A stretch of DNA of 64,000 nucleotides. Origin: Siphonodentalium dalli. Taxonomy: Eukaryota; Mollusca; Scaphopoda; Gadilida; Siphonodentaliidae. Both the position numbers and the translations under genes were made by a program. How positions within the stretch are numbered: position 1 is the first letter of the stretch; every line of letters begins with the position of its first letter. Location of the stretch: the NCBI GenBank assembly GCA_032622095.1, contig CP136064.1, positions 255,731,863-255,795,862 on the forward strand, written 5' to 3'. Shown here in pieces: positions 1 through 12,200 of the stretch. The notes beneath the pieces were generated by a model. It was not told the origin of the DNA. It saw only the letters and a list, made by a program, of their open reading frames with translations, and made no database searches.

Positions 1-388
1 CACTCATTGACGAGTAGTTATCCCTTAGGGAGTCATATGGTCATAGTAATATAAACCCTTTCTATACTACTCATTGACGAGTAGTTATCCCTTAGGGAGT
101 CATATGGTCATAGTAATATAAACCCTTTCTATACTACTCATTGACGAGTAGTTATCCCTTAGGGAGTCATATGGTCATAGTAATATAAACCCTTTCTATA
201 CTACTCATTGACGAGTAGTTATCCCTTAGGGAGTCATATGGTCATAGTAATATAAACCCTTTCTATACTACTCATTGACGAGTAGTTATCCCTTAGGGAG
301 TCATATAGTCATAGTCATATAAACCCTTTCTATACTACTCATTGACGAGTAGTTATCCCTTAGGGAGTCATATGGTCATAGTCATATA
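1..388. repeat. 67-bp tandem repeat, first array
   Basis: Period 67, with units starting at 2, 69, 136, 203, 270 and 337 (ACTCATTGACGAGTAGTTAT at each). Units are nearly identical, differing mainly at GTCATAGTAATA versus GTCATAGTCATA. The array continues left of the window. Confidence 0.97.
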
Positions 389-1065
389 TTTACATACACC
401 TGATATCTCTTCCGATTTCCCCATAGCGTTACGGTAGACACGCCCCCTTATTCAATGCGTTCATAAACCTATGAACGTAACGTGACGTCACTTCCAATGT
501 CGTTCATAGGTTTATGAACACATTGGTCCCGGAAATCACCGGGGATTGTCGGACATTACCGACTGCTTGAGTATATAGTACGTCCGGATTTGGCAAGAAA
601 TTTGTTTCGGTCTATAATCAGTGTTGTTGCTCTGTGTTACTGAGCGTTGATGTTAAAAAAACCGCGCTACTCAATAGGGTTTTATCATTTTCCTTGCCGC
701 TACAAATATTCCCCCGAACCTCACAAATATATCATTATGGTAGAACGGCGTGTTGTCGATTTCTTATCCGCAGCCGAAACTTAATTGTTAGTTTCAGATA
801 TTAATCATTCTTGAAATCAACACGTCTACATTAGTTACCGGTACTATCTAAACAAGACATATTGTCATATGTGTATACTTTACTGTTAAATTGCGTTTTT
901 TCCGTTCTCCATGAATGGATTCTCAAAATGTTTGGTTTTCCAAATAACAAGGATTCGAACTGTCTGAACTGAACTCCATGCGTTCGTTTAAATAGATGAA
1001 TAAATAGTGGGAAAGACATACAATCCTAATTCATAATGAATTTAAGTATATAAATATAAATAATA
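389..1065. promoter_or_regulatory. Non-repetitive spacer between two satellite arrays, with CRE/ETS-like motifs
   Basis: No gene is recognised. It contains a perfect TGACGTCA (CRE) followed by CTTCC at about 484-494, flanked by two copies of a self-complementary word (GTTCATAAACCTATGAAC near 460; GTTCATAGGTTTATGAAC near 503), and CCGGAAATCACCGG near 530. The block could be a promoter or the interior of a transposon; nothing decides between them. Confidence 0.3.
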
Positions 1066-1203
1066 AACGGCGGATTCAACGTGGTCATGGGTTTTGACCG
1101 CGTTAAAAAATCAGCAAACTCCGCATGAACCCCTTCGGGGTTCATGCAGTTTGCTGATTTTTTCTCGCGGTCAAAATCCCATGACCACATTGAAACCGCC
1201 GTT
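1066..1203. repeat. Long near-perfect hairpin (about 138 bp)
   Basis: The arms run AACGGCGGATTCAACGTGG at 1066 against CCACATTGAAACCGCCGTT ending 1203. The pairing continues through GGTCATGGG/TTTTGACCGCG and TCAGCAAACT to a core CATGAACCCCTTCGGGGTTC. Only a few mismatches interrupt about 65 bp of stem. It probably represents a palindromic MITE lying beside the second 67-bp array. Confidence 0.85.
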
Positions 1204-1211
1204 CATTTCTT

Positions 1212-1997
1212 ATATAAACCCTTTCTATACTACTCATTGACGAGTAGTTATCCCTTAGGGAGTCATATGGTCATAGTAATATAAACCCTTTCTATACTAC
1301 TCATTGATGAGTAGTTATCCCTTAGGGAGTCATATGGTCATAGTCATATAAACCCTTTCTATACTACTCATTGACGAGTAGTTATCCCTTAGGGAGTCAT
1401 ATGGTCATAGTCATATAAACCCTTTCTATACTACTCATTGACGAGTAGTTATCCCTTAGGGAGTCATATGGTCATAGTCATATAAACCCTTTCTATACTA
1501 CTCATTGACGAGTAGTTATCCCTTAGGGAGTCATATGGTCATAGTAATATAAACCCTTTCTATACTACTCATTGATGAGTAGTTATCCCTTAGGGAGTCA
1601 TATGGTCATAGTCATATAAACCCTTTCTATACTACTCATTGACGAGTAGTTATCCCTTAGGGAGTCATATGGTCATAGTAATATAAACCCTTTCTATACT
1701 ACTCATTGACGAGTAGTTATCCCTTAGGGAGTCATATGGTCATAGTCATATAAACCCTTTCTATACTACTCATTGACGAGTAGTTATCCATTAGGGAGTC
1801 ATATGGTCATAGTCATATAAACCCTTTCTATACTACTCATTGCCGAGTAGTTATCCCTTAGGGAGTCATATGGTCATAGTAATATAAACCCTTTCTATAC
1901 TACTCATTGACGAGTAGTTATCCCTTAGGGAGTCATATGGTCATAGTCATATAAACCCTTTCTATACTACTCATTGACGAGTAGTTATCCCTTAGGA
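1212..1997. repeat. 67-bp tandem repeat, second array (about 12 units)
   Basis: Same unit as the array at the left edge. Units start at 1232, 1299, 1366 and so on every 67 bp to 1969, without loss of register. The last unit runs directly into a family S transposon interior (AAATGTTCAGATAATAAGTT), which shows where the unit came from. Confidence 0.97.
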
Positions 1998-2165
1998 AAT
2001 GTTCAGATAATAAGTTCATAGGGCATTTGATGAACTTATGATCTAAACGTTTCCCACCAATGAATATGAATTCTTCTGCACTTGTCTTATCATTTCATCT
2101 GGCTGTCGTCTGCTCATATATCCTTAACATCCCTCCAAATGAATAATAGACCATTCCAATATATA
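1969..2165 (+). mobile_element. Family S element, copy 1 (source of the 67-bp repeat)
   Basis: Order: CTCATTGACGAGTAGTTATCCCTTAGG, then the arm AAATGTTCAGATAATAAGTTCA, its imperfect inverse, then a tail ending AATAATAGACCATTCCAA. The same order appears inverted at 52136-52365, in part at 63233-63385, and interrupted at 6459-7116. Confidence 0.7.
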
Positions 2166-2207
2166 CTTTTATAACTGGGTGGGAGAAACCATTTAGTATA
2201 GAAAGTG

Positions 2208-2463
2208 TTAAACCTTCCAAGACTGGAGCTTCCTGAAATTTTGCAAAAACCCTGTGTCAATGCATTCTCTTACATATGTGAGTCTCCCATAGGGAGCCTC
2301 ATATATATAAGAGAATGCATTGGTCTAACAATATTTACCTTGACCTTGTGAGCCAGCGGATTCTCTTATATATGCGAGACTCCCATGGGAGACTCACATA
2401 TATAAGAGAACACACTGGCAGAGGGTTTTTAATGCTGCAGCAGCTCCCAACACGAAAGTGTCA
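2208..2463. mobile_element. Family C TTAA element, copy 1
   Basis: Left end TTAAACCTTCCAAGACTGGAGCTTCC; the right end contains GCTGCAGCAGCTCCCAACACG with a decayed TTAA. The interior holds two arms of the shared core (ATGCATTCTCTTATATATGCGAG and its inverse). Confidence 0.7.
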
Positions 2464-2531
2464 ACATCCCTCCAAATGAATAATAGACCATTCCAATATA
2501 TATTGGGAGAAACCATTTAGTATAGAATTTG
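2464..2531. repeat. Fragment of the family S tail
   Basis: CATCCCTCCAAATGAATAATAGACCATTCCAA repeats the tail of the neighbouring S copy at about 2128-2160, sandwiched between a C and a B element. It shows that these elements insert next to or into one another. Confidence 0.6.
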
Positions 2532-2911
2532 TTAACCCTTTAACCAACAGAAGGGCCCTGTGCCAATGCATTCTCTTATATATGCGAGTCGACCATAGGT
2601 CGCCTCGCATATATAAGAGAATGCATTGGCTTAACACATTAAAAACTGTTAAAGAATGTAAGAAAAAATGGTAAAAAGTGTTAAAAAAAAGATTTTTTTT
2701 AGGCCAATGCATTCTCTTATATATGCGAGTCGACCATAGGTAATGAGAATGCATTGGCACAGGGCATAACTGTAACTATCACAATGTGGTCAAGGAGCCG
2801 GTTCCAATGATATCCATATTTGTATGGTTCTATTGAGACAGACCGAAGATATTTTAGGCTGTTGAAGCTTTATTTGGCCGGTTTTGGCCGTTTTGTTGGG
2901 TAAAGGGTTAA
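2532..2911 (-). mobile_element. Family B TTAA element, copy 1
   Basis: TTAACCCTTTAACCAACAGA at the left and TGTTGGGTAAAGGGTTAA at the right, with TTAA at both borders, as for piggyBac-type elements. It contains two hairpin cores, the second with a shortened arm. No transposase frame. Its right border lies 12 bases from the DDX55 exon 6 donor. Confidence 0.85.
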
Positions 2912-2923
2912 ATAAGCACTCAC

Positions 2924-3235
2924 AGTAGAATAAGTTTAGCGAAGTATTCCACACAGGCACCCGTACTGAAGAAAACCATCACTTTCTCATTTTTGCGCTG
3001 CGCTAGAAAATTGACCAGCTGATTTAGCTTCTCGTCATTTCGGACTATCATATAGTAGTTTTGTAGCGTCGATGGTGTCTTCTGGGCAATTCTGTCTGAA
3101 GCGTTCTCTTGGACGTTGATTCTGACAGGATTCCGGAGACCTGCTCTGATCAATTGCTCGACTTGGTCCGTCTGAGTTGCAGAAAACAACCCTGTTCGCC
3201 TCTGCTTTGGTAAATAGCTGAGTATAGTGTTCAGG
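2924..3235 (-). CDS. DDX55: DDX55 exon 6 (SAT motif to start of helicase C domain)
   Basis: 312 nt. It completes the split serine, then runs through [17 protein letters not shown] (motif III, SAT), [19 protein letters not shown] and [16 protein letters not shown]. It ends in phase 2 at donor GTGAGTGC (2923). A family B transposon begins only 12 bases into the following intron. The next exon, expected to encode the KIMCIHGKM-like block, is absent from the window. Confidence 0.93.
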
Positions 3236-6200
3236 CTGCAACAAATAAGACAAGTGAAAAGCGTCGTGAACAATGCACACATTTTCTGTGCTTTTTGAGT
3301 TGTTGTCATGAAAACATGAAGCAAGCTAGTTGTCACTGAATTATTTCAGACTTTGAGCCTCGTGTTTTGTTTGTTTTATTGTCTTAAGGGACCCCAGCCC
3401 AGGCCTTCGCAGTGTGTAAATTTGCAAAAATATAAAAGTCTGCAAAATATCACTGCAATGAAGAACATACTGTATACACCTGTTGAGGATCAGACCAATC
3501 TATGTTTTTACTCGAAGATAAGCCCACCCCCATTTTTAAACTTAGAAGGTGAGTATACAGTGATTCAGGTTAACTCTGAATGAAGATGACAAAAATAATG
3601 AACAAAAATAGCTTTACTCTGTTACTCCAGCTAATTTCCATTGCAAACTCATTATTCTACCTGCCCCATTGTATTTCACAAAATGCTGTATTACAATATA
3701 TAAGATGATTTTGGGCCTTATTTTAAATATTTATGTAACATAATAGAACACATAACAAATTAAATTAAATTAAATAAAATAAAATAAGTCGAAAAAGAGG
3801 CGTAACTTGAAAAAAAAAAGTCGGACCGACCGCAATTAGCATCATGCGGAGAGACCGTCCTAAGGAGATTGCATACAAAAAATTATTGAAATCGGTTCAT
3901 AGTTGTTCGAGTTATGAGGTCGGACGGACAGACGGACGGACAAACGGACGGAGAAAGCGTGACGGACGGACACAGTCAATCCAGTATACCCCCCCATTTT
4001 CTTCGAAAGTGGGGGTATAATAATATACATCATGATTCATATAAAACACGACATTAGATAAAATTGTCATAAAATTGCTAAAAATAGACAAACTAAGGGC
4101 CGTAATTCAGGTAAAATAAATCAGACAAACCTGGGTTTCCGAACTCGATCATGATATTGTTGTGAAAGGTCCATATATAAAATATGAATGTAATCGGTTG
4201 ACATTTGTTCAAGTTTTTTACTATTAAACGGTCTTAAAATTGCTAAAAAAAATAGACAGAATAAGAGCCATAACTCAGGTAAAAAGTATCGGAAATATCT
4301 GGTTTTCAAACTCATTCGAGATATGTGAAAGATCCATACACCAAATATGAATAATATTGGTTGACGTTTGTTCAAGTTATCATGCTAACAGAACAAAAAT
4401 TTCTAAAAATTTCAATAAAAAAAACAACAAAAAAATAGACTAACTCAGGAAAAATTAATCGGATACATCTGAATTTTTAACAGATAGACAGAATAAGAGC
4501 CATAACTCAGGTAAAAAGTATCGGAAATATCTGGTTTTCAAACTCATTCGAGATATTGTTGTGAAACATCCATATACCAAATATGAATGAAATTGGTTGA
4601 TGTTTGTTCCAGTTATCACGCTAATGGACATCAAATTTCTATAAACACCATAACTTCTGTATGCAGCTGTCGCACGTGACATTTAACGCACATACCAAAA
4701 ATTGTCAAAATCCATCAATAAATGGTTAAGTATAATAGGTTTGTTGCCACCCACCCGGACGCCCGCACGCCAACCATCCCTCGCCATATCAATGAAAATG
4801 AATTTCTTACCTTGTTTCAAAACCCATATCAAGGAGCCTGTCGGCTTCATCTAAAACAAGAACCTCCTGAAACATAATTTGCACACAGTTCATATGTCAA
4901 AGAAATAAAGTTTTTTAATATTTTTTTCCATACAATTATTAGAACTGTGAGACAGCAAATATTCACTAAATTTAGAAGTTTATTTCTGATAAAGTGATTA
5001 AGAGAGACCTTTGATTTGATGCAGCCCTCTTAATTCAGATTGTTCGGCTTCGGCAATTCACTATGGCAACCATTCGCCATGGCCCAGTATGCTTCAGCAA
5101 ATTGCTTCGGCATTGCTGATTGCTGCAGCCAATTATGAGGGCTAATTGATGATATAATAACAACACTCTCTTTGTTACAATTTTTCGTCCTCATGGCCAA
5201 TAGCAATAAGGCCAAAGAAAAAAATATTTGTGGTTTGGGTTTCCCTACCGACCCTATTTTAAACCCCCTACCCTAAAGTTTTTTTTCATGGTTTTCAAGA
5301 AAATATAATTAATTTTTACTCAAAACATTTCATAAAACACATTTCAGCATCTCAGAATAGGCTGATTACTTAGTAAAAGTATTGCATAATATTAAAATTT
5401 ATACAAAAATAATCAAAAGTAGTTTTATGTCGTCAATCTTGCCGAGTAAAATACGCACATGAAAAGTAATAAGAATATGTCAAAATAAAAAAATTTATTT
5501 AAAAAATAAAATTTCAAGCCAATCTACCCCGACCCTATTTTTATTTGGCTTGTAACCCAAACCAGACATTTAATTGCCTTTGGCCTAAGATAATACATCC
5601 CATTTTTTCAAAATGGCCATAGAAAAACGTAGCATTTTTATCAGTGAATAATACCTGTATATAAATGAGCACTCGTCATAATGTCAGATACGAGCAAACA
5701 TGCACTGGTCATTTGGGCTTTTCGGCCAAATGTTGATCATGACTGGAAGCTTATTTCCAGACTTGAATGATGCTGTATCAATATGAATGAAACCTACCAG
5801 TGCTTTAAACCTTGCGGGTAAGTTGTAAGCAGGTTTGGACAATATATCTTCTAGCCTTCCTGGAGTGGCTACAATGATGTTCGCTCTGGGGAAAGAAATT
5901 TTAAAGTAATTTTAACACTGGGCTTCTCAAAGGGAATCAAAACGTAATTATTTTCACCATTAAATATTGTACAATGATGAGTAGCACATACCTCATCATT
6001 TCTATATTTAATTTATTTGCACCTTCAAAATTTTATTACACTTGTTTTACTATACGACGAAAACAAATTGACAACAAATTGATGGTGATACAAGGGTTTG
6101 GGCATCAAAGATAGCCTCTTCGATTTATTTTTTGCCTAAAAGAGCGAACTTTCAGAAAAATATTTCATATTGGATGACATACGTATGGTATGTTTTGAGA

Positions 6201-9200
6201 TATTGTTGTGGAAGATCCATATACCAAATATGAATGAAATCGGTTGATGATTTGTTCATGTTTTCAAGTTAATGGTCTTAAACTTGCTAAAAATAAAAAC
6301 GACCATAACTCAAATAAAAATATTGGAAAACCTGTTTTCAAACTTGATCAAGATATTTTTGTTAAGAATCTATGAATGGAATCAGTAGATGTTCAAGTGA
6401 ATGGCAATAAAGTTGCTGTAAATAGAAACAATTCTCAATAACTCCCATTCAGTTATAAAAGTATACATTGAAATGATCTATTATTCATTTGGAGGTGAGT
6501 TCAGGATAAATTAGCAGACGACAGTCAAATGAAAATAAAGGATTCTGAAGTGCTGAAGCTTTCATACTAGGGCCCGACGAATCGGCAATTTCAACATCGA
6601 ATCAAATCTCGAATCATGATAATGAATCGAAATCGAATCGAATCTCGAATCTCATCTTTTTCAAACAAGTAGATTCGCGGTACGGATCAGTGGGACCAAA
6701 TGTCCGATGATTTTATAATGTCAGTGAGATAACTCAGATTACGAAGGAGGTTCATTAAACTTAATTTCTATGACATGATATGAACAATAGTTCACAGTTT
6801 AAATCAGTTTAATATATGAGAATGGCACGACATCATTTCATAATTTTGTGCAACTTGCCCTATACACATTGAACCACAGAGGTCACAGCTGGTTGCGGAA
6901 GGAGACTCAGGTTAAGTATTGGGGATATAATGAACAACTTTTTATATATCAATAATGCAGTCTATTCCCGGTGATAAAGGACTTGTATATAACAATTCGA
7001 AATATCCCGAATCACCCAACCGCTTTCGAATCGAATCGAATCGGAATGTAAGATTCGAATCTCGAAGCTTCGTCGGGCCCTAATTCATATTCATTGGTGG
7101 GTAATGTTCAGACCAAGTAATCAAGCACTACAGTAATCGCGCAGTAAGCTCCACCAGTAATTAGGATATTACGATGACCTTTAACTATATCTATCGGGAA
7201 CTACTTGTATATATTCTCATCCAATGCACACTACGATGACCTTTAACTATATTTATCGGGAACTACAGGTATATATACTCATCCAATGCATGCTACGATG
7301 ACCTTTATCTATATTTGTGTAACTATGGGTGTGTGACTTCTCTGTATACTCAATATATACATGTATATGCCTTATACTATTATCGAATAATTAAAACTTC
7401 ACATAACCGATGAATAATCAACCGTTCTACTATCCTAACTGTTTTTGTTGACTTTTAGATAGCCGTGGGTTCACGCCTTCCGGTTACCAGTCGATGCATC
7501 ACGCGGGTTTTTATCTGCCTGCTCGGTGTGTCGGTGTGGTGCTTGCGGACCTTGCCAATAAGTTATCATTCCTGACATCCCCTTTGGCATAATTGCCATA
7601 AACCATAAAACACAAGCACTACAGTAATCGCGCACTACAGTAACGTATAGTGTTGGCTCCCATAATACTCACCCAGCATCTTTGAGACTTTCGAGATTAT
7701 TTTTGAGATGTGCTCCACCAGTAATTAGGATATTACGATGACCTTTAACTATATAACACAAGCACTACAGTAATCGCGCACTACAGTAACGTATAGTGTT
7801 GGCTGCCATAATACTCACCCAGCATCTTTGAGACTTTCGAGATTATTTTTGAGATGTGCTCCACCAGTAATTAGGATATTACGATGACCTTTAACTATAT
7901 AACACAAGCACTACAGTAATCGCGCACTACAGTAACGTATAGTGTTGGCTGCCATAATACTCACCCTGCATCTTTGAGACTTTCGAGATTATTTTTGAGA
8001 TGTGCTCCACCAGTAATTAGGATATTACGATGACCTTTAACTATATAACACAAGCACTACAGTAATCGCGCACTACAGTAACGTATAGTGTTGGCTCCCA
8101 TTAATACTCACCCAGCATCTTTGAGACTTTCGAGATTATTTTTGAGATGTGCTCCACCAGTAATTAGGATATTAGTGAGAGACGGCAGGTTTTTGAGAAA
8201 GTGTTCGAGCACCTCACTAATCTGTGATGCAAGCTCCCGCGTTGGTGATATAATAAGCGCTCCCACCTGGAAATAATGGATTCTCCCATTCAGTTCTAAA
8301 CATAAACATTGGAATGGTCTATTCTTTAACCCTTCCATGACTGGAGCTTCTTGAAATTTTGCGAAAACCCTGTGCCAATGCATTCTCTTATATATGCGAG
8401 TCTCCCATAGGGAGTGAAAAGCCTGAAAGGCTATTTGTCTTGTAATAAATTTAGCGTGTATTTTGTCATCAACATATAATGCATCTTCCATACTTGACGT
8501 TATCGATCATGCCCTCATATTTTCTCCTCACTTTTAACCATTTCATGGCGGAAGCAGCACTGATGCACCATTTAAGACCCTGTACCAGTGCATTCTCTTA
8601 TATATGTCTCCCATAGGAAGCCTCGCATATATAAGAGAATGCACTGGCTTACAAGGTCAATATTGTTAGGCCAATGTATTCTATTATGTACATGTATGCG
8701 AGGGTCCCATATATAATCGCATATATAAGAGAATGCATTGGCACAGGGTATTCATAAAATTTCCAGAAGCTCCAGTCGTGGAAGGGTTAACTGTAGGCCA
8801 GCCTGGTCAGAGTTTTTACATCAAATTTTCACAGCTATTTGCACTAGTAATTTTATATAAATGAACGTGTGAATAACACTGTAGCTCAACTTGGGGAGGC
8901 ATTAATAATTTTATGCTAACGATAAAGATAAAGAAGAGGAAAGTCAAAAATGAAAGTCAAAAAAGAAAGTTTCAGTAAATGGATTGTATTGTAAAAATGA
9001 AATTATTTTCATTTCAAACATTTCTCCAATAGAGGGTATACCGATGGATTCAAATGTGAAATCCAAGATGGGTGCAGGCAGCCATGTTAACAAATTTCGG
9101 AAAAATTGGACATCTTCCATCTGGAGGTCACGCCAAAGAAGTTTAGATGAGGGATGTGGCATGTTGGGTGTGCCAAAGGATTTTAGACATGAAAAAATCC

Positions 9201-12200
9201 AAGATGGCCGGTGGCGACCATGTTTTGTTTTTTTTAATTTGGAGAATATTTTTAGCTCCCATCTAGAGGTCACCCTGAAGATCCTTACGAAGTTTGATGA
9301 TGTTCAGATGAAGGATGTGGCCCGTAGGTTGTGCCAAAGGATATAGTAATGCAACCAAATTCCTAAAAAAATTGATGGGTCCCATCTAGAGATGGCTACC
9401 AGTGGCCATGTTATTCATAAAAAATCATTCAAATTTGATAGCTCTCATCTAGAGACCTATGATCCTAATCATGCCTGTAAATTAACAAAATATTTGTTCG
9501 TTATATGCGGGCTGCAAGTTGTGCTGATGGATTAAAATTTGACATCCAAAATGGCTGCTGGTGGCCATGTTTTTTTTAATGAATTCCGAAATAATCGATG
9601 GCTCCCATCTAGAGGTCACCCCGAAGATCCGTATGACGATCGAATGAGGCATGTGAACTGTAGGGTGTGCCGAATTATTACTCATGCAAAGAGTAAAATC
9701 CAAGATGGCTGCCGGTGGCCATGTTTTTAAACAAATTTCGAAAATAATCAATGGCTCCAATCTAGAGATCACCCTGAAGATCCATGTGAGGTTCGATGGA
9801 GATCAGACAAGGGATGTGGTCTGTAGGGTGAGGCAATGGATTTAGTCATGCAAAGAGTTAAATTCAAGATGACAGCTGGCGGCCTTATTTTTCATTGAAA
9901 ATCGCTAAAATTGGATAGCTCAGATCTAGAGGTGATCCTATACATGTCTGTAAATTTTCAAAAATATTTCCCCAATGAATGCGGGCTGCAGTGTGCCGAT
10001 GGATTCAAATTTGAAATCCAAAATGGCTGCTGATTGTGGGCTAGCATCACCAAATTTACACCATTCAGTTGAAATACACCACACGATTTGATGAAACCAT
10101 GGTGTCTCAATTTATTTAATGCATGTATATACATGTATGTATATATTTATATCTTCCGAGAGCACCCTGGTGGATTCGTGGCTCAAAACTGCATTATTAT
10201 TATTATTAAATTCAGTGAGAGAATCACCCCTCTGGGGACCTCATTCTGCTTAAGCCTCAACTTCTGTGAAGAATCTATAGTTTCAAATTAACATTGTTTT
10301 CAGTTACTTTTTCCCCTTCTGTTCAGTTTCTATATCCCCAACTTCAACTGGGGAACTTCAATCTGATCCTAGGTCTCCCATAACAGTTGAGGCCTAAGCA
10401 GAATGAGGTTCCCAAATGATGAATTTGGTGACGCTAGCCCACTGTGCATGATAGTGACAATGGGGACCTCATTCTGCAAATGTCAGACATTAATATGAAG
10501 TACACACACCTCAAACTTCTTGAGTTTTTCTTCTCGGCGGATCAGCATTTCGATAACCGGAATGATGAAGGCCAGCGTCTTTCCACTGCCTGTGATGGCT
10601 TCCGCTGCAACGTCCTTATTCTTCATAAACAGCGGGATGCATGCTGACTGAAACAAAATTGGTTTAACCCTTTCAGTGCCAGGTCCGATTTTTGTATCAA
10701 CCCATATACCCTGTGCCAATGCATTCTCTTATATATGCGAGTCGACCATAGCTCGCCTCGCATATATAAGAGAATGCATTGGCCTAACAATTTTTCATCA
10801 TTTGTTATTATTTTTTACAATTTTTTACAATTTTTTCTTATATTCTTTAACAGACTTATTTTGTAGGTTTAGTGCCAGGGAATATTACGTATTTCATGGG
10901 CATCAAAATTATTACTATGAATACTTGGTGATAGTTTTGAGTTATAACATGCCCCTAAGGTTTTATCCAGTTTGTTTTTAAATGCCCTATAGCATGCTTA
11001 AGCATACCCAAAAAAATTTAACCCAAAACAATCTATAAAAAAAAAAAAAATATATATATATAATTTTTAGGGCCGATTTTACAGACTGTAAATTAGGGCC
11101 GATGAGATCGGCCCCTGGCACTGAAAGGGTTAAACTTAATGGTAACCTACGATTGACAAAATATCACTATCAACTCATAATGATCAAATTGGCAGGATTT
11201 AACGCTTCTATAAAAGGGGGGGGGGGGGGGGGGGTTTACCTAAAGGCTATGGGAGACTCTCATATACATGTATAAGAATGCACTGGCATAGGATATTTAA
11301 TGCTGCCCCATCGCAGTTCCTGTCATGAAACGGTTAATAGCGCTGTCGGTTGCAGAATTGGCCCATAGGCAGATTTTTTCAAAAATTGCCAAGAAAATTT
11401 GATCTGACCAACTTTTTGCTCGAAAATTTTCAGTCTATACTCAGCAAACACTTCTCCAGGAACAATTACATCCATCAACAGTTAATCAGTAGTTGATGGG
11501 TTTAATTGACAAAACATTATTGCTTTATGATTTCAACTAAATCTTTCCTCAACTATACGTGTATTGACATAGGATGTCAGGTAGACCTACTGTGACTTGG
11601 TTGAACATACATTGTAAATTCTTAAGTTATCAATGTTACACCATGTTAGCTCCAATTCAAAACAATAATTTATAATCTTAGTATTATCTTACGAGTGAAT
11701 ACCTGCTTCGCAAACTAAACTCTTTAGGCCTAACAAAAAAATACGTTTGTTTCCGCTAACGAGCTGAAAATAATTAGGGTAGGTAGGTAGGCTTAACTTT
11801 TTTTTTCTTCAGTATCTTTAAAAATAACTGTATAATACTTGTCAATAACCCAAACTATGCACTTCTAGGCCCCAATCATGTTAACCCAGATGACGGAGAA
11901 ACTATAAACTCCAATTCAATCTTACATACGCTTTAATATTTACATATATACTAGTCTATATACTAATATAGTCTTTGATAATCCTAATATTTCCCATATG
12001 GTCTGGCGACAACTGGAGTCAGTCCAGCACCACTGCACTGTTCACATATTGGAGTGACCGTCTTGTACCGATCTCTTAATAATGGCTTCAGAACACCACC
12101 TTCTCCTCCACATTCAGTGAAGGATCTACATGTACATGTAGGTATTTTTTTAGGACACCTGTTTTTGGGCAATGATATGCCGAAGGCATACTGGTAACCT

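Noticed and set aside
1-1997. A CRISPR-like array
   Set aside because: Units are contiguous 67-bp copies without unique spacers, in a eukaryotic genome.
831-2920. Missing downstream exons of DDX55
   Set aside because: No frame encodes the expected helicase C blocks (IMCIHGKM-, GIDIP- or HRxGRTxR-like); the interval is satellite and MITE sequence.
8944-9772. Overlapping ORFs on both strands in DDX55 intron 2
   Set aside because: Repeat shadows of the CCAAGATGGC tandem array.
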